A DNA stretch of 64,000 bases from Pseudomonas reinekei (GCF_001945365.1 NZ_MSTQ01000007.1:248001-312000), one strand, 5' to 3'; counted from the stretch's first letter, positions 34,441 through 44,103 are shown. Numbers and translations are program-made. Notes: generated by a model not told the origin, from the sequence alone.

Positions 34441-34827
34441 ATGAATCACCTTGCTCAATCCTGGAAGGCATTGCTGGTCACGGCTGCGCTAACGCTGCCG
34501 ACGCTGGCCTTTGCCGCCGATCCGGCGATGATGAAAGACGGCATGATGGTCGACCACAAAGGCATGACCCTGTACACGTTCGACAAGGACTCGGGCGGCA
34601 AGTCGATGTGCAACGACGACTGCGCGAAGAACTGGCCACCGATGATGGCGCCGGCGGGTGCCACGGCTGACGGCAAGTGGAGCGTCATCAAGCGTGATGA
34701 CGGCACGAGTCAATACGCCTACGACGGCAAGCCGCTGTATACATTCGTGAAGGACAAGGCGCCTGGAGACATGACTGGCGACAAAATGAAGGACGTCTGG
34801 CACGTTGTTCGCGAATCGCAGAAGTAA
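34441..34827 (+). CDS. Secreted COG4315-type repeat protein
   Basis: A 128-residue exported protein with a signal peptide (MNHLAQSWKALLVTAALTLPTLAFA). Two copies of the secreted lipoprotein_15 repeat follow: DHKGMTLYTFDKDSGGKSMCNDDCAKNWPPM and DGTSQYAYDGKPLYTFVKDKAPGDMTGDKMKDVWHVV. The family has the (G/K)xxLYTFxxD pattern and a CxxxCAxxWPP motif, both present. The biochemical role is unknown. A hairpin terminator follows, convergent with ubiA. Confidence 0.88.
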   Translation: MNHLAQSWKALLVTAALTLPTLAFAADPAMMKDGMMVDHKGMTLYTFDKDSGGKSMCNDDCAKNWPPMMAPAGATADGKWSVIKRDDGTSQYAYDGKPLYTFVKDKAPGDMTGDKMKDVWHVVRESQK

Positions 34828-34840
34828 TTCCCGATTGCAC

Positions 34841-34868
34841 ATCTGCCCCGGTTAACGGGGCAGATTTT
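34841..34868 (+). terminator. Terminator between the COG4315 gene and ubiA
   Basis: CTGCCCCG and CGGGGCAG (34843-34850 / 34856-34863) with a 5-base loop are followed by ATTTTGG. The stem could serve both convergent genes. Confidence 0.75.
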
Positions 34869-34870
34869 GG

Positions 34871-35761
34871 TCATCGCAGCCCGTAATCCGCCACGATCCC
34901 GACAAAAATCGCCAATCCAGCCCAGTGATTGTGCAAAAATGCCTCGAAGCAACGCATGCGGTCCTTGCCCCGGGTGTACCAGAATTCCCAGGCGAAGCAG
35001 CCCGCCGCCACCGCCAGCCCCAGATGGAACCAGCCACCGAGTTCGAATTTTGACCCCGCCAGCAGCAAACAGCCCAGTGCCAGGCCTTGCAGGGTCAGGA
35101 TGATCACCCGGTCCGCTTCGCCAAACAGGATGGCCGTGGACTTCACGCCGATCTTCAAGTCGTCATCGCGATCAGTCATCGCGTAATACGTGTCGTAACC
35201 CACCGTCCACAACAGGTTGGCGATCCACAGCAGCCACGCCGCAGCCGGCAGTTCGCCGGTCTCGGCGGTGAACGCCATCGGCATGCCCCAGGAAAACGCC
35301 GCGCCCAGCACCACTTGCGGGTAATAGGTGTAGCGCTTCATGAACGGGTAGGTGAAGGCCAGCGCGAGCCCACCGAATGACAACCAGATCGTCGGGGCAT
35401 TGGTGCACAGTACCAGCAGAAAACTCACGCCCATCAGCAGTGCAAAAAACACCAGCGCCTCTTTCGAGCTGATCTTGCCGCTGGTCAACGGACGTTGCGC
35501 CGTGCGTTTGACGTGACCATCGACCTTGCGGTCGGCCCAGTCGTTGATCACACAGCCGCCGGCCCGGGTCAGCACCACGCCGAGGACGAAAATCACGATG
35601 TTGGCCAGCGACGGCGAGCCTTTGCCGGCAATCCACAGCGCCCACAGCGTCGGCCACAGCAGCAGGTAGATGCCGATCGGCTTGTCCATGCGGGTCAATT
35701 GAATGAAATCCCAGGCCCGTGGGTTCAAGCGGTTCAGGGACTTGAGCAGGCTCTGGTACAT
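34871..35761 (-). CDS. ubiA: 4-hydroxybenzoate polyprenyltransferase
   Basis: A 296-residue membrane prenyltransferase that attaches the polyprenyl tail to 4-hydroxybenzoate in ubiquinone synthesis. Both Asp-rich Mg-diphosphate motifs are present: [20 protein letters not shown] and [19 protein letters not shown]. About eight hydrophobic helices are visible. The start [14 protein letters not shown] overlaps the ubiC stop by one base, so translation is coupled. Confidence 0.96.
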   Translation of the reverse strand: MYQSLLKSLNRLNPRAWDFIQLTRMDKPIGIYLLLWPTLWALWIAGKGSPSLANIVIFVLGVVLTRAGGCVINDWADRKVDGHVKRTAQRPLTSGKISSKEALVFFALLMGVSFLLVLCTNAPTIWLSFGGLALAFTYPFMKRYTYYPQVVLGAAFSWGMPMAFTAETGELPAAAWLLWIANLLWTVGYDTYYAMTDRDDDLKIGVKSTAILFGEADRVIILTLQGLALGCLLLAGSKFELGGWFHLGLAVAAGCFAWEFWYTRGKDRMRCFEAFLHNHWAGLAIFVGIVADYGLR

Positions 35762-36312
35762 CAACGGCTCTCCGGTTGGACGCCGGCGGCGTTCCACAGG
35801 GTCGGAAGGAAAATTTCAGCCACCAGGATGCTCAGCGCGCCACGATCAAAGCGCGAACGGCGGCCCCATAGTTCAGGCGCCCGCACTTCGCTCGGCAACC
35901 ATTCTTGAGGGTAGTGGCAAACTTCGATGGCCTGGCGCTGGAATGCGCGGTCGCAAAACAGCAATTCGCCCAGGGAGCGGCTGCCCAGTTCATCCATGTG
36001 CAAGCCGTCGCCCTGCAATGCGCTGCGCGAGGCCACACTGCGGGCAAACACCAACGCTTGGCCATGACCGCGCAAATACACTTCGCGCACCCAACCTTCA
36101 CTGCCTTCGGCCAGGTCCAGCGCGATGCATTCATCCGCGCGCAGGGGTTGCCAGCCTTCGAACAACGGCGAGACGCTGAACGCATCGTTCGTCAGATGAA
36201 TCAGGCGTCTGGTCAGCGAGCCTTCATCGAACAACCAGTCGAGGGTTGACGCGTCGGGGAGGGGAGCGAGTTGGCTTCTGGGCGCCCAGAACAGGGATTT
36301 TGAGTGCGGCAC
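35761..36312 (-). CDS. ubiC: Chorismate pyruvate-lyase
   Basis: A 183-residue UbiC, which removes pyruvate from chorismate to give 4-hydroxybenzoate for UbiA. Conserved blocks are [36 protein letters not shown] with the substrate Arg, SLGELLFCD and [23 protein letters not shown]. The start is the GTG at 36312 ([15 protein letters not shown]); no good ribosome site is seen, so the exact start is uncertain. It is divergent from the rubredoxin gene. Confidence 0.92.
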   Translation of the reverse strand: MPHSKSLFWAPRSQLAPLPDASTLDWLFDEGSLTRRLIHLTNDAFSVSPLFEGWQPLRADECIALDLAEGSEGWVREVYLRGHGQALVFARSVASRSALQGDGLHMDELGSRSLGELLFCDRAFQRQAIEVCHYPQEWLPSEVRAPELWGRRSRFDRGALSILVAEIFLPTLWNAAGVQPESR

Positions 36313-36511
36313 AGTGAGTCATTATTGGCAGCAAATGAGGCGGCGAGCTTACCATGTCAGCTAATAACTTTGAGTGATCTGGCCGCCCGTTGCGCTGAAC
36401 AAGCTTGCATCTGGCCGGTCCCATCAGTACAAAACGCCCTGAGCCCGACAACAGCGCTTTATCCATCGACTGTTCGCGCCAGTAAAAGCCTGAAACTGAG
36501 GAAGTACCTGA

Positions 36512-36679
36512 ATGAAAAAGTGGCAATGTGTGGTCTGCGGCCTGATCTACAACGAAGCCGACGGCTGGCCGGATGACGGCATTGCGCCGGGCACCCTGTG
36601 GCAGGACGTGCCGGAAGACTGGCTGTGCCCGGATTGTGGCGTCGGCAAGATGGATTTCGAAATGATCGAAATCAACTGA
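36512..36679 (+). CDS. rubA: Rubredoxin
   Basis: A 55-residue iron protein: [20 protein letters not shown], then DGIAPGTLW, then [20 protein letters not shown]. The two CxxC pairs (CVVCG and CPDCG) hold a single Fe. It carries electrons from the reductase encoded 20 bases downstream to alkane hydroxylases or other acceptors. CTGAGGAAG precedes the ATG. P. aeruginosa has two rubredoxin genes here; only one is seen in this window. Confidence 0.97.
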   Translation: MKKWQCVVCGLIYNEADGWPDDGIAPGTLWQDVPEDWLCPDCGVGKMDFEMIEIN

Positions 36680-36699
36680 GACATTTAGAGGAGTAAGGA

Positions 36700-37848
36700 A
36701 TGAACGCACCTGTCGTGATCGTCGGCACCGGCCTGGCTGGCTACAACCTGGCCCGGGAGTTTCGCAAGCTCGATGGCGAAACCCCGCTGTTGCTGCTGAC
36801 TGCCGATGACGGGCGCTCTTACTCCAAACCGATGCTCTCCACCGGTTTCGGCAAAAACAAGGACGCCGACGGCCTGAGCATGGCCGAACCGGGGGCCATG
36901 GCCGACCAGTTGAAAGCCGAAGTGCGCACCCACACGCGCATCAGCGGCATTGATCCTGGCCATAAACGCCTGTGGATCGGTGAAGAAGCGGTGTATTACC
37001 GCGACCTGATCCTGGCCTGGGGCGCCGAAACCGTGCGCGTGCCTATCGAAGGCGACGCGGCGGACTGCGTATTCCCGATCAATGACCTGGAAGACTACGC
37101 ACGCTTTCGCGCCGCGGCGGCGGGCAAGCGTCGGGTGTTGCTGCTCGGTGCCGGCCTGATTGGCTGCGAGTTCGCCAACGACTTGAGCGTGGGCGGCTAC
37201 GAGGTGCAACTGGTTGCACCGTGCGAACAAGTGATGCCGACCCTGCTGCACCCCGCAGCGGCCGCAGCGGTTCAGGCCGGGCTGGAAAGCCTCGGTGCCC
37301 GTTTCCACCTCGGTCCGGTGCTGACTCGCTTGCAGCGGGTTGCCAATGGCCTGGAAGCGCACCTGTCCGATGGCCAGGTCATACCGTGCGACGTGGTGCT
37401 GTCGGCCATCGGCCTGCGTCCACGCATCGATCTGGCGGCCGCTGCCGGGTTGCAGGTCAATCGTGGCGTGATGGTCGACCGGCACCTGAAAACCTCTCAT
37501 GCCAATATCTACGCGCTGGGCGACTGCGCCGAAGTCGATGGGCTGAATCTGTTGTACGTGATGCCCCTGATGAGCTGTGCGAGAGCGCTGGCCCAGACCC
37601 TCGCCGGCAAGCCGACAGCGGTCGCCTATGGCCCGATGCCCATCACCGTGAAAACCCCGGTGTGTCCGGTCGTGGTGTCCCCGCCGCCACGGGGTACGGA
37701 AGGCAGCTGGACGGTTGAAGGGCAGGGGGCCGACATCAAGGTTTTATGCCGCGATGCCAACGGCAAACTGCTCGGTTATGCCCTGACAGGCGCGGCCGTG
37801 ATGGAGAAACTGGCCCTGAACAAAGAGCTTCCGGCGCTGCTGGCGTAA
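36700..37848 (+). CDS. Rubredoxin reductase (FAD, NADH-dependent)
   Basis: A 382-residue pyridine nucleotide-disulfide-type flavoprotein. The FAD motif [20 protein letters not shown] is at the start, the NAD motif [19 protein letters not shown] near residues 144-162 and the second FAD motif [13 protein letters not shown] near residue 270. It transfers electrons from NADH to the rubredoxin encoded immediately upstream. A ribosome site GAGGAGTAAGG lies before the ATG. The two genes form an operon. Confidence 0.95.
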   Translation: MNAPVVIVGTGLAGYNLAREFRKLDGETPLLLLTADDGRSYSKPMLSTGFGKNKDADGLSMAEPGAMADQLKAEVRTHTRISGIDPGHKRLWIGEEAVYYRDLILAWGAETVRVPIEGDAADCVFPINDLEDYARFRAAAAGKRRVLLLGAGLIGCEFANDLSVGGYEVQLVAPCEQVMPTLLHPAAAAAVQAGLESLGARFHLGPVLTRLQRVANGLEAHLSDGQVIPCDVVLSAIGLRPRIDLAAAAGLQVNRGVMVDRHLKTSHANIYALGDCAEVDGLNLLYVMPLMSCARALAQTLAGKPTAVAYGPMPITVKTPVCPVVVSPPPRGTEGSWTVEGQGADIKVLCRDANGKLLGYALTGAAVMEKLALNKELPALLA

Positions 37849-38042
37849 ATACCGGTCGTTCTGTCGCAATCACCCCCCTTTTGCCCTGACATTGGCCGCG
37901 TCGACACTGGCGCGGCTCCTCTGTGCGTGCCATCCTCACTCCCGTCTGCCGCAGAGTAGAGCACCTGCGGCGCTTTGGGCGCTGCTCCACAGAGAGCAGC
38001 ACGGACATAACAACAAAAAACCGTCAAAGGGGCTTCACTAAT

Positions 38043-38318
38043 ATGCGTAAACCAGAACTCGCTGCAGCAATTGCTGAAAAAGCAGACCTCACCAAAGAGC
38101 AGGCCAACCGCGTTCTCAACGCCGTTCTCGAAGAAATCACCGGCGCCCTGCACCGCAAAGACAGCGTCACGCTGGTAGGCTTCGGCACCTTCCTGCAACG
38201 CCACCGCGGCGCCCGCACCGGCAAAAACCCGCAAACCGGTGAACCCGTCAAAATCAAGGCCAGCAACACCGTCGCCTTCAAGCCAGGCAAATCGTTGAAA
38301 GACAGCGTCAATCCGTAA
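38043..38318 (+). CDS. HU-family nucleoid protein
   Basis: A 91-residue HU-like protein: MRKPELAAAIAEKADLTKEQANRVLNAVLEEITGALHRKDSVTLVGFGTF, with the DNA-binding arm RHRGARTGKNPQTGEPVKIKASNTVAFKPGKSLKDSV. It bends and compacts DNA as a dimer. AAAGGGG precedes the ATG at 38043; the longer frame to 37923 is not supported. P. aeruginosa has a similar HU paralogue after the rubredoxin reductase. Confidence 0.95.
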   Translation: MRKPELAAAIAEKADLTKEQANRVLNAVLEEITGALHRKDSVTLVGFGTFLQRHRGARTGKNPQTGEPVKIKASNTVAFKPGKSLKDSVNP

Positions 38319-38356
38319 TTGCGGTGATCTCCTTCCCGAACAGGGAGGACTGCAAT

Positions 38357-38397
38357 AAAAAATGGGCATATCGATTAAATCGGATGCCCATTTTTTA
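38357..38397. terminator. Bidirectional terminator between the HU and SCO genes
   Basis: AAAAAATGGGCAT and ATGCCCATTTTTT are inverted arms around a 14-base A+T-rich loop. The T run works on both strands for the converging genes. Confidence 0.88.
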
Positions 38398-38437
38398 TGC
38401 CTGAAAACACTGTGTCCTACAGGGTTTGGTGGGGCTG

Positions 38438-39073
38438 TTACTTGCGGTTCAGCATCACCGGCAACTGCGCCACCAGCTTCGCGTTGTTCAACGGTGCGCG
38501 GATAAACCCGCGCTGTGTCCCGTCCGGCCCGATCACTGCCAGGTTGCCGCTGTGGTCGACGGTGTAGTTCGGCTTGCTGGTATCCGCCGGGATGAAGGGG
38601 ATGCTCACCGCGTTGGCGACTTTTTGCAGTTCTTCCACCGAGGTCGGCGTCAGGCCGATGAACTGTGGATCGAAGTAACCCAGATACTGCTTGAGCTGTT
38701 TCGGCGTATCGCGGTTCGGGTCGACGCTGACCAGCACGATCTGCAACTTGTCCACCGCTTCGGGCGGTAGTTCGCTTTTGATCTGACGCAACTGGGCAAG
38801 GGTGGTCGGGCAGATGTCCGGGCAGAAGGTGTAGCCGAAGAACAGCAGCGACCACTTGCCCTTGAGTTCATTGATCTCAACCGGTTTGCCGTCCTGATCG
38901 GTCATCGTCACGCCCGGCAGGGTGCGGCTCTGCGGCAGCAGAATGATGCCTGCGTCGATCAGCGCCGTTGGGTCGCCCTGGCCTTTGCCGGAGAGCACTT
39001 TATTGATGGTCAGGCCCAGGACCAGCGCGATCAGGGCGACAAGGATGAAGACGGTTTTCTGGGTTCGAGTCAT
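38438..39073 (-). CDS. SCO1/SenC-family copper chaperone
   Basis: A 211-residue membrane-anchored thioredoxin-fold protein. One N-terminal helix (TVFILVALIALVLGLTINKVL) is followed by the copper site TFCPDICPTTL (CxxxC) and the distant His in YTVDHSGNLAVIGPDG. SCO proteins deliver copper to the CuA centre of oxidase subunit II. Its start overlaps the ctaB stop by four bases (ATGA). It is the last gene of the oxidase assembly cluster. Confidence 0.93.
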   Translation of the reverse strand: MTRTQKTVFILVALIALVLGLTINKVLSGKGQGDPTALIDAGIILLPQSRTLPGVTMTDQDGKPVEINELKGKWSLLFFGYTFCPDICPTTLAQLRQIKSELPPEAVDKLQIVLVSVDPNRDTPKQLKQYLGYFDPQFIGLTPTSVEELQKVANAVSIPFIPADTSKPNYTVDHSGNLAVIGPDGTQRGFIRAPLNNAKLVAQLPVMLNRK

Positions 39074-39969
39074 AGGTTCAACAATAAGTAGTGGTCTACG
39101 AGCAGCGCGATGAACAGCAGGAACAAGTAGTAGATAGAGTACTTGAACGTGTTGATCGCCGCGTGCGGCCGAGTGCCACGGTACAACACCACGGCCCATT
39201 GCAGGAACCTCGCGCCCAGGCCAATCGCGCACGTCAGGTACAGCAGGCCGCTCATGTGAATCACGTACGGCATCAGGCTCACGGCCAGCAACGCGCCGGT
39301 GTAAAGCAGGATGTGCACCTTGGTGTAATGCTCGCCGTGGGTTACCGGCAACATCGGAATGTCAGCCTTGGCGTATTCCTCTTTGCGGTGGATGGCCAGC
39401 GCCCAGAAGTGCGGTGGGGTCCAGGCGAAAATGATCAGCACCAGCAGCAACGGTTCGGCGCTGACGTGACCGGTGGCAGCGGTCCAGCCAAGCAGGGGCG
39501 GTGCGGCACCGGCGAGACCACCGATAACGATGTTCTGTGGCGTCGCGCGTTTGAGGAAGCCGGTGTAGACCACGGCATAGCCGAGCAGAGAGGCGAGGGT
39601 CAGCCATGCGGTCAGCGGATTGGTGAAGGCCAGCAACAAGGCTTGCCCCAGCAGCGCCAGAACCAGGGCAAAGGTCAGCGCGGCGCCCGGTGATACCCGG
39701 CCTTCAGCCAGGGGTCGTTTGTGGGTGCGGGCCATGACGGCATCGATCCTTCGGTCCACCACATGGTTGACCGCTGCCGCTGCGCCTGCGCACAGGGCGA
39801 TCCCCAGATTGCCGAACACCAGCACGGTCCATGGCACCCCGGCGCGAGTGGCGAGGAACATCCCCACCAGCGAGGTGATGAGCATCAACACCACCACTTT
39901 CGGTTTGGTCAGTTCCAGGTAGTCACGCCAGATCGCCTGGCTGGGGCGTTCGCCGATCAGAATCGCCAT
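39070..39969 (-). CDS. ctaB: Protoheme IX farnesyltransferase (heme O synthase)
   Basis: A 299-residue UbiA-superfamily membrane enzyme that adds farnesyl to heme B, giving heme O. The Asp-rich motif is NHVVDRRIDAVMARTHKRPL, and the second is TPPHFWALAIHRKEEYAKADIPMLPVTHG, both diagnostic of CyoE/CtaB. It overlaps the heme A synthase gene by 13 bases and the SCO gene by four, indicating tight operon coupling. It could equally be named cyoE; the context with an aa3 oxidase favours ctaB. Confidence 0.95.
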   Translation of the reverse strand: MAILIGERPSQAIWRDYLELTKPKVVVLMLITSLVGMFLATRAGVPWTVLVFGNLGIALCAGAAAAVNHVVDRRIDAVMARTHKRPLAEGRVSPGAALTFALVLALLGQALLLAFTNPLTAWLTLASLLGYAVVYTGFLKRATPQNIVIGGLAGAAPPLLGWTAATGHVSAEPLLLVLIIFAWTPPHFWALAIHRKEEYAKADIPMLPVTHGEHYTKVHILLYTGALLAVSLMPYVIHMSGLLYLTCAIGLGARFLQWAVVLYRGTRPHAAINTFKYSIYYLFLLFIALLVDHYLLLNL

Positions 39970-41030
39970 GGCATCTCTCCTTTTATTGTGATGGGCCCGG
40001 CTGAATGTTTACGCGGACGGAAGCGCCAGCGCGAAGGTTGCTTGACTCGGACCAGACTGGTTCGAGCGTGATAATTGACCAACACCATCGTCAGCAAGAG
40101 CGCCGCGCCCCCGGCGTTGTGTGCGACGGCCACCGGCAGCGGCAGATGGAACAGCACGTTGCTGATGCCCAAGGTGATTTGCGCCGCAAGGGCGACCAAT
40201 ACAAGGCCCGCCAACCGCGTCATGCCGACCACTTTCAGTTGCCAGGCCAGACCGAGCAGCACCAGCGTCACCAGCAACGCGCCGATGCGGTGCGTGAGAT
40301 GAATCGCCGTGCGCGCATCGCTGTCCAGTTGTCCACCGAGGTAGTTCGGGCCGATGTGCTGGGTCAGGTGGAATCCATTGGCGAAATCGGCAGGGGGCAG
40401 CCATTGGCCGTGGCAGGTCGGAAAGTCGATGCAGGCCACAGCGGCATAGTTGGAGCTGACCCAGCCACCCAGGGCGATTTGCCCGATTACCAGCAGCAGT
40501 CCCGCCGTCGCCCAGTGCTGCAAACGCCGTGGCACCGTCAATGCAGGGAGCACGCCGGACAGGCGCAAGGTCAACAGGAACAACAGGCTCAACGTGGCAA
40601 AGCCGCCGAGTAAGTGGCCGGTCACCACTTGCGGCCAGAGCTTGAGCGTCACCGTCCACATCCCGAACGCCGCTTGCGCAAACACCACCGCCAGCAGGAA
40701 CAACGGCAGCTTCACCGGTTGTCCTGGATGCCGGCGATGGGTCCACGCGCGAGCGGCCATGGCCACAATCAACAGCCCCAGCGTGCCGGCGAAGTAGCGA
40801 TGGATCATCTCGTTCCAGCCCTTGTGGGCCTCCACCGGCGTGTCCGGGAAATGCAATTCGGCATGGGCCAGTTGGGCTTCGCTTTTCGGCACGCTGATAA
40901 AGCCGTAGCAGCCCGGCCAGTCCGGGCAGCCGAGGCCGGCGTGGGTCAGGCGGGTGTAGGCACCGAGCAACACCACAATCAGTGCCAGCAAGGTGGCAAA
41001 CAGCGCGAGGCGAAATCCAGGTTTGGCCAT
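39957..41030 (-). CDS. Heme A synthase (CtaA/COX15 family)
   Basis: A 357-residue membrane protein with eight helices that oxidises heme O to heme A. Conserved elements are GAYTRLTHAGLGCPDWPGCYGF, EAHKGWNEMIHRYFAGTLGLL with the His ligand, VTGHLLGG, ALGGWVSSNYAAVACIDFPTCHGQW with the Cys pair, and AIHLTHRIGALLVT. The downstream heme O synthase overlaps it by 13 bases. Confidence 0.94.
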   Translation of the reverse strand: MAKPGFRLALFATLLALIVVLLGAYTRLTHAGLGCPDWPGCYGFISVPKSEAQLAHAELHFPDTPVEAHKGWNEMIHRYFAGTLGLLIVAMAARAWTHRRHPGQPVKLPLFLLAVVFAQAAFGMWTVTLKLWPQVVTGHLLGGFATLSLLFLLTLRLSGVLPALTVPRRLQHWATAGLLLVIGQIALGGWVSSNYAAVACIDFPTCHGQWLPPADFANGFHLTQHIGPNYLGGQLDSDARTAIHLTHRIGALLVTLVLLGLAWQLKVVGMTRLAGLVLVALAAQITLGISNVLFHLPLPVAVAHNAGGAALLLTMVLVNYHARTSLVRVKQPSRWRFRPRKHSAGPITIKGEMPWRF

Positions 41031-41040
41031 GACGATGCCC

Positions 41041-41634
41041 TTATCCGATGTTCGACAGTTTCAGCAGGTGACGCAGATCATTGAGCAGATCCTTGCCTTT
41101 GACCGACGGGTCGTAGCGCAGCACCAGGTTGCCGTGGGGATCGATGATCCACAGTTGTGGCACGGCCTGGTCACCGGTGGTCCTGGTGAACGCGGCGAGG
41201 TCCAGCGGATAACGTTGCAGTTGCGGGTATTCGCGGGTCAGCTTGGCCTCGTAATCGCTGCTCAACGGTTGTGCCGCGGCGATCGCATGGCTGGCGCGCC
41301 CGGCTTCTCGGCCCAGGCCGATCTGGATCTGCCGCGCCAGATACACCAGTTGCTGACAGTCCACCGCGCAGTCCTTCGGCGCGGTCACCAGCAACTGCCA
41401 GCGCTCTTCCTCAGCCTGCACGCCGAGGTCGGCGCGGGTCTGGCCGTTGCCGATCAATTCGCCGTGATAGCTGCGACCTTCCGGCACCCAGAACTGCAGT
41501 TTGTACATGCCGGTGGCGAGGATCATCGGCCCGATCACGCCGAGCAGAATCAACAACAACTGCACCCGTCCCTTGCGCCGGTTCACCGCCGGTTTTGCCT
41601 CAGACATGCTGGGTGGATTCATGGCCGCTCCCAT
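41041..41634 (-). CDS. Conserved membrane-anchored protein of the oxidase cluster
   Basis: A 197-residue protein with one N-terminal helix (VQLLLILLGVIGPMILATGMYKLQF) and a periplasmic thioredoxin-like domain. It contains LLVTAPKDCAVDCQQLVYLARQIQIGLG (a Cys-x3-Cys pair) and LWIIDPHGNLVLRYDPSVKGKDLLNDLRHLLKLS. The layout resembles a degenerate SCO-like copper protein, but the classical motif is altered. The start at 41634 has AAAGGAG seven bases upstream and overlaps the SURF1 gene by 35 bases. A role in oxidase assembly is inferred from position. Confidence 0.8.
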   Translation of the reverse strand: MGAAMNPPSMSEAKPAVNRRKGRVQLLLILLGVIGPMILATGMYKLQFWVPEGRSYHGELIGNGQTRADLGVQAEEERWQLLVTAPKDCAVDCQQLVYLARQIQIGLGREAGRASHAIAAAQPLSSDYEAKLTREYPQLQRYPLDLAAFTRTTGDQAVPQLWIIDPHGNLVLRYDPSVKGKDLLNDLRHLLKLSNIG

Positions 41635-42340
41635 GGTGTTTCTCCTTTGCGTTGTGCCAGCCGAGGTAGAGATAAAGGCCGAACAGGGCGATCGACATGG
41701 CGAACCACTGCACGGCATAAGCGATGTGTTTTTCCGGCCCCATGGCAACCACCGGCCAATCGGCCTGGTAAGTCGCCGGTCCGGTTTCTGCACGTAATTC
41801 GTAGGCGAAGCCTTCACGGTCGAGGGCGGTCCAAAGCTTGCTCGGGACAACCGCCGTGACCAGTTGTGGCCAGGTCGTGGTGTCGGGATCGGCCTGCAAC
41901 TGGAAGGTCGCACCGGGCGGAACATAGACCCAGGCATCCAGACTCAACGCCTGGTGGGGTGTCGTGAATTGCGGTGCTGTACGCCGGTCGGGCCACGGCA
42001 GCCAGCCACGATTGATCAGCAGCCAAAGTCCGGTCGCCTGATCCTGGAACGGTTGCAGCAGCTCGACGCCGACCTTGCCGTCACGCTGGCGGTTATCCAG
42101 CAACAGGCTGTGGCTGGCGTCGAACTGGCCGTGAAGGCGAACGCGGCGAAAGGCCGGGTCTGCGCTGTGTTGCAGTTCGGTGCTGGCCATTGGTTCGGCA
42201 ACCCTGCGCTCGCTGTAGGTTTGCAGCAGCGCACTTTTTTCCGCGCCCCGGCCCAATTGCCAGAACCCGAGCGACACCAGCACCGGCAGCAGCAGGGCTA
42301 CCACCAATGTCGGCACGATGCCCGGCCGGAAGCGCTTCAT
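41600..42340 (-). CDS. SURF1-family cytochrome oxidase assembly protein
   Basis: A 246-residue SURF1 protein with two membrane helices, one at each end (PTLVVALLLPVLVSLGFWQLGRGAEK and HIAYAVQWFAMSIALFGLYLYLGWHN). Signature blocks are RRVRLHGQFDASHSLLLDNRQRDGKVG, LLINRGWLPW and AYAVQWFAM. SURF1 is believed to insert heme A into oxidase subunit I. The start at 42340 (MKRFRPGIVP) lacks a strong ribosome site. Confidence 0.93.
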   Translation of the reverse strand: MKRFRPGIVPTLVVALLLPVLVSLGFWQLGRGAEKSALLQTYSERRVAEPMASTELQHSADPAFRRVRLHGQFDASHSLLLDNRQRDGKVGVELLQPFQDQATGLWLLINRGWLPWPDRRTAPQFTTPHQALSLDAWVYVPPGATFQLQADPDTTTWPQLVTAVVPSKLWTALDREGFAYELRAETGPATYQADWPVVAMGPEKHIAYAVQWFAMSIALFGLYLYLGWHNAKEKHHGSGHESTQHV

Positions 42341-42410
42341 GGCGTGGCCAGAAAGTCGGTCGGTGCGATAGCTATACTCAAGTGCATCGCTAGTCCCCCG
42401 GAGTCTCACC

Positions 42411-42614
42411 ATGCTCAAAACAGCCATCGTCCTGATGCTGATTGCCACGGTTGTCAGCCTGTTCAGCGGCCTGTTTTTTCTGGTCAAGGACGACAGCAGC
42501 TCGAACCGCCTCGTCATTGCCTTGAGTGTTCGTGTCGCACTGGCCGCCATCACCGTCGGCTTGATCGCCTGGGGTTTCTTCAGCGGCCAGCTGGTTTCCC
42601 ACGCCCCTTGGTAG
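42411..42614 (+). CDS. DUF2909-type twin transmembrane protein
   Basis: A 67-residue protein with two hydrophobic helices (TAIVLMLIATVVSLFSGLFFLV and LVIALSVRVALAAITVGLIAWGFF) joined by KDDSSSNR. This conserved twin-TM protein sits in the same place in other Pseudomonas oxidase clusters. It lies on the opposite strand to its neighbours and stops three bases from the end of the subunit III gene. Function is unknown. Confidence 0.85.
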   Translation: MLKTAIVLMLIATVVSLFSGLFFLVKDDSSSNRLVIALSVRVALAAITVGLIAWGFFSGQLVSHAPW

Positions 42615-42617
42615 GGC

Positions 42618-43505
42618 CTAAAGGACGTAGACGAAAACGAACAGTCCGATCCACACCACGTCCACGAAGTGCCAGTACCAACTCGCCGCCTCGAAGCCGA
42701 ACTGATGCTCGTTGTCGAAGTGCCCGCGCATGACCCGCATCAGCATCACAAACAGGATGATGGTGCCGATGGTCACGTGGGCGCCGTGGAACCCGGTGAG
42801 CATGAAGAACGTGGCGCCGTAGATGCCCGAGCCCAGGGTCAGGCCCAGTTCCTGGTAGGCGTGGATGTATTCTTCAGCCTGGAAGCCGAGGAACGCGCAG
42901 CCCAGCAACACGGTGATGGCCAGCCACAGTTTCAGCGCGCCGCGATGACCTTTTTTCAAGGCGTGGTGGGCGATGGTCACGGTGACGCTGGAACTCACCA
43001 GCAGCACGGTGTTGAGCAGCGGCAAGCCCCATGGGCTGATGACGTCCTTGGGTGGCGGAAACAGTTTGGAGTCCGGATTGTTCAGCAATGGCCAGGTGAA
43101 CTCGAAGCCCGGCCACAGCATGTGCGCGAGGCCTTTGGTACCTTCGCCGCCCAAGGCCGGCCCGGAGACGTGGCGCACATAAAACAGCGCGCCGAAGAAG
43201 GCGATGAAGAACATCACCTCCGAAAAAATGAACCAGCTCATGCCCCAGCGAAACGAGCGGTCCATCTGCGCGCTGTACAAGCCGCCGCGACTTTCCTTGA
43301 TCACCGTGCCGAACCAGCCGAACAGCATGTAGGCCAGCAGCAGGCCACCGACGAAAAAGATCAGCGGGCCATGGGATTCGGGCCGCGCCGCTTTCAGATC
43401 GTTGAACCAGGTAGCCAGGCCGAACACCGTGACGAACATCCCGACCGTGGCGATGATCGGCCATTTGCTCTGGGCCGGAACGTAATAATGCTCATGAGTT
43501 GCCAT
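42618..43505 (-). CDS. coIII: Cytochrome c oxidase subunit III
   Basis: A 295-residue membrane protein with seven helices. Conserved elements are KESRGGLYSAQMDRSFRWGMSWFIFSEVMFFIAFFGALFYVRH, the PLLNTVLLVSSSVTVTIAHHAL helix, AEEYIHAYQELGLTLGSGIYGATFFMLTGFHGAHVTIG and the C-terminal ASWYWHFVDVVWIGLFVFVYV. Subunit III stabilises the catalytic core. It follows ctaG in the operon. Confidence 0.96.
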   Translation of the reverse strand: MATHEHYYVPAQSKWPIIATVGMFVTVFGLATWFNDLKAARPESHGPLIFFVGGLLLAYMLFGWFGTVIKESRGGLYSAQMDRSFRWGMSWFIFSEVMFFIAFFGALFYVRHVSGPALGGEGTKGLAHMLWPGFEFTWPLLNNPDSKLFPPPKDVISPWGLPLLNTVLLVSSSVTVTIAHHALKKGHRGALKLWLAITVLLGCAFLGFQAEEYIHAYQELGLTLGSGIYGATFFMLTGFHGAHVTIGTIILFVMLMRVMRGHFDNEHQFGFEAASWYWHFVDVVWIGLFVFVYVL

Positions 43506-43530
43506 TTATTGTTCTCCTTATCGGGCACGC

Positions 43531-44082
43531 TCAACCGCCAGTGTTTACTGCGACCGGTGGATGTCGGGCGGTGATATCGAACAGCGTGTAGGACAGCGTC
43601 AGGTGCTTCACTTCCTTGGGCATGTCGCGGTCAACGATAAAACGTACAGGCATCTCGATCCGCTGCCCGGGTTGCAGCACTTGCTGGGTAAAGCAGAAAC
43701 ATTCGGTCTTGTGGAAATACGCTGCTGCCGCGCTCGGCGCGATGCTCGGTACGGCCTGGGCGCTCATCGGCTTGTCGGTGGGGTTGTGCGCGATGAAGAT
43801 CATCTCGTTCACCGCCCCGGGGTTGGCCGTCAGTTCATCGTGCTTGGGATAGAAATCCCAGGACATGTCGGCGGAATTGGTCGACAGGAATTGCACGCGC
43901 ACCTGCCGCGAGGCATCGACCGTTTGTTCGCCCTCGTACTGACCGGCAGTCTTGCCATTGATGCCGAACGCCTTGCACATCACGTCGTAGATCGGCACCA
44001 GGGCAAAGCCGAAGACAAACATCGCGACCACCACCAGCAATAGCCGAGTGACCAGCTTCTTCATCGAAATCGAATCAGCCAT
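43531..44082 (-). CDS. ctaG: Cytochrome c oxidase assembly protein CtaG/Cox11
   Basis: A 183-residue membrane-anchored copper protein. One helix (LLLVVVAMFVFGFALVPIYDVMC) is followed by the immunoglobulin-like domain, with the copper motif KTECFCFTQQVLQPGQRIEMPVRFIVD. It delivers copper to CuB of subunit I. It sits between coxA and subunit III, with a REP doublet separating it from coxA. Confidence 0.95.
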   Translation of the reverse strand: MADSISMKKLVTRLLLVVVAMFVFGFALVPIYDVMCKAFGINGKTAGQYEGEQTVDASRQVRVQFLSTNSADMSWDFYPKHDELTANPGAVNEMIFIAHNPTDKPMSAQAVPSIAPSAAAAYFHKTECFCFTQQVLQPGQRIEMPVRFIVDRDMPKEVKHLTLSYTLFDITARHPPVAVNTGG

Positions 44083-44103
44083 GAACTATGCCCTCCACCG
44101 AGA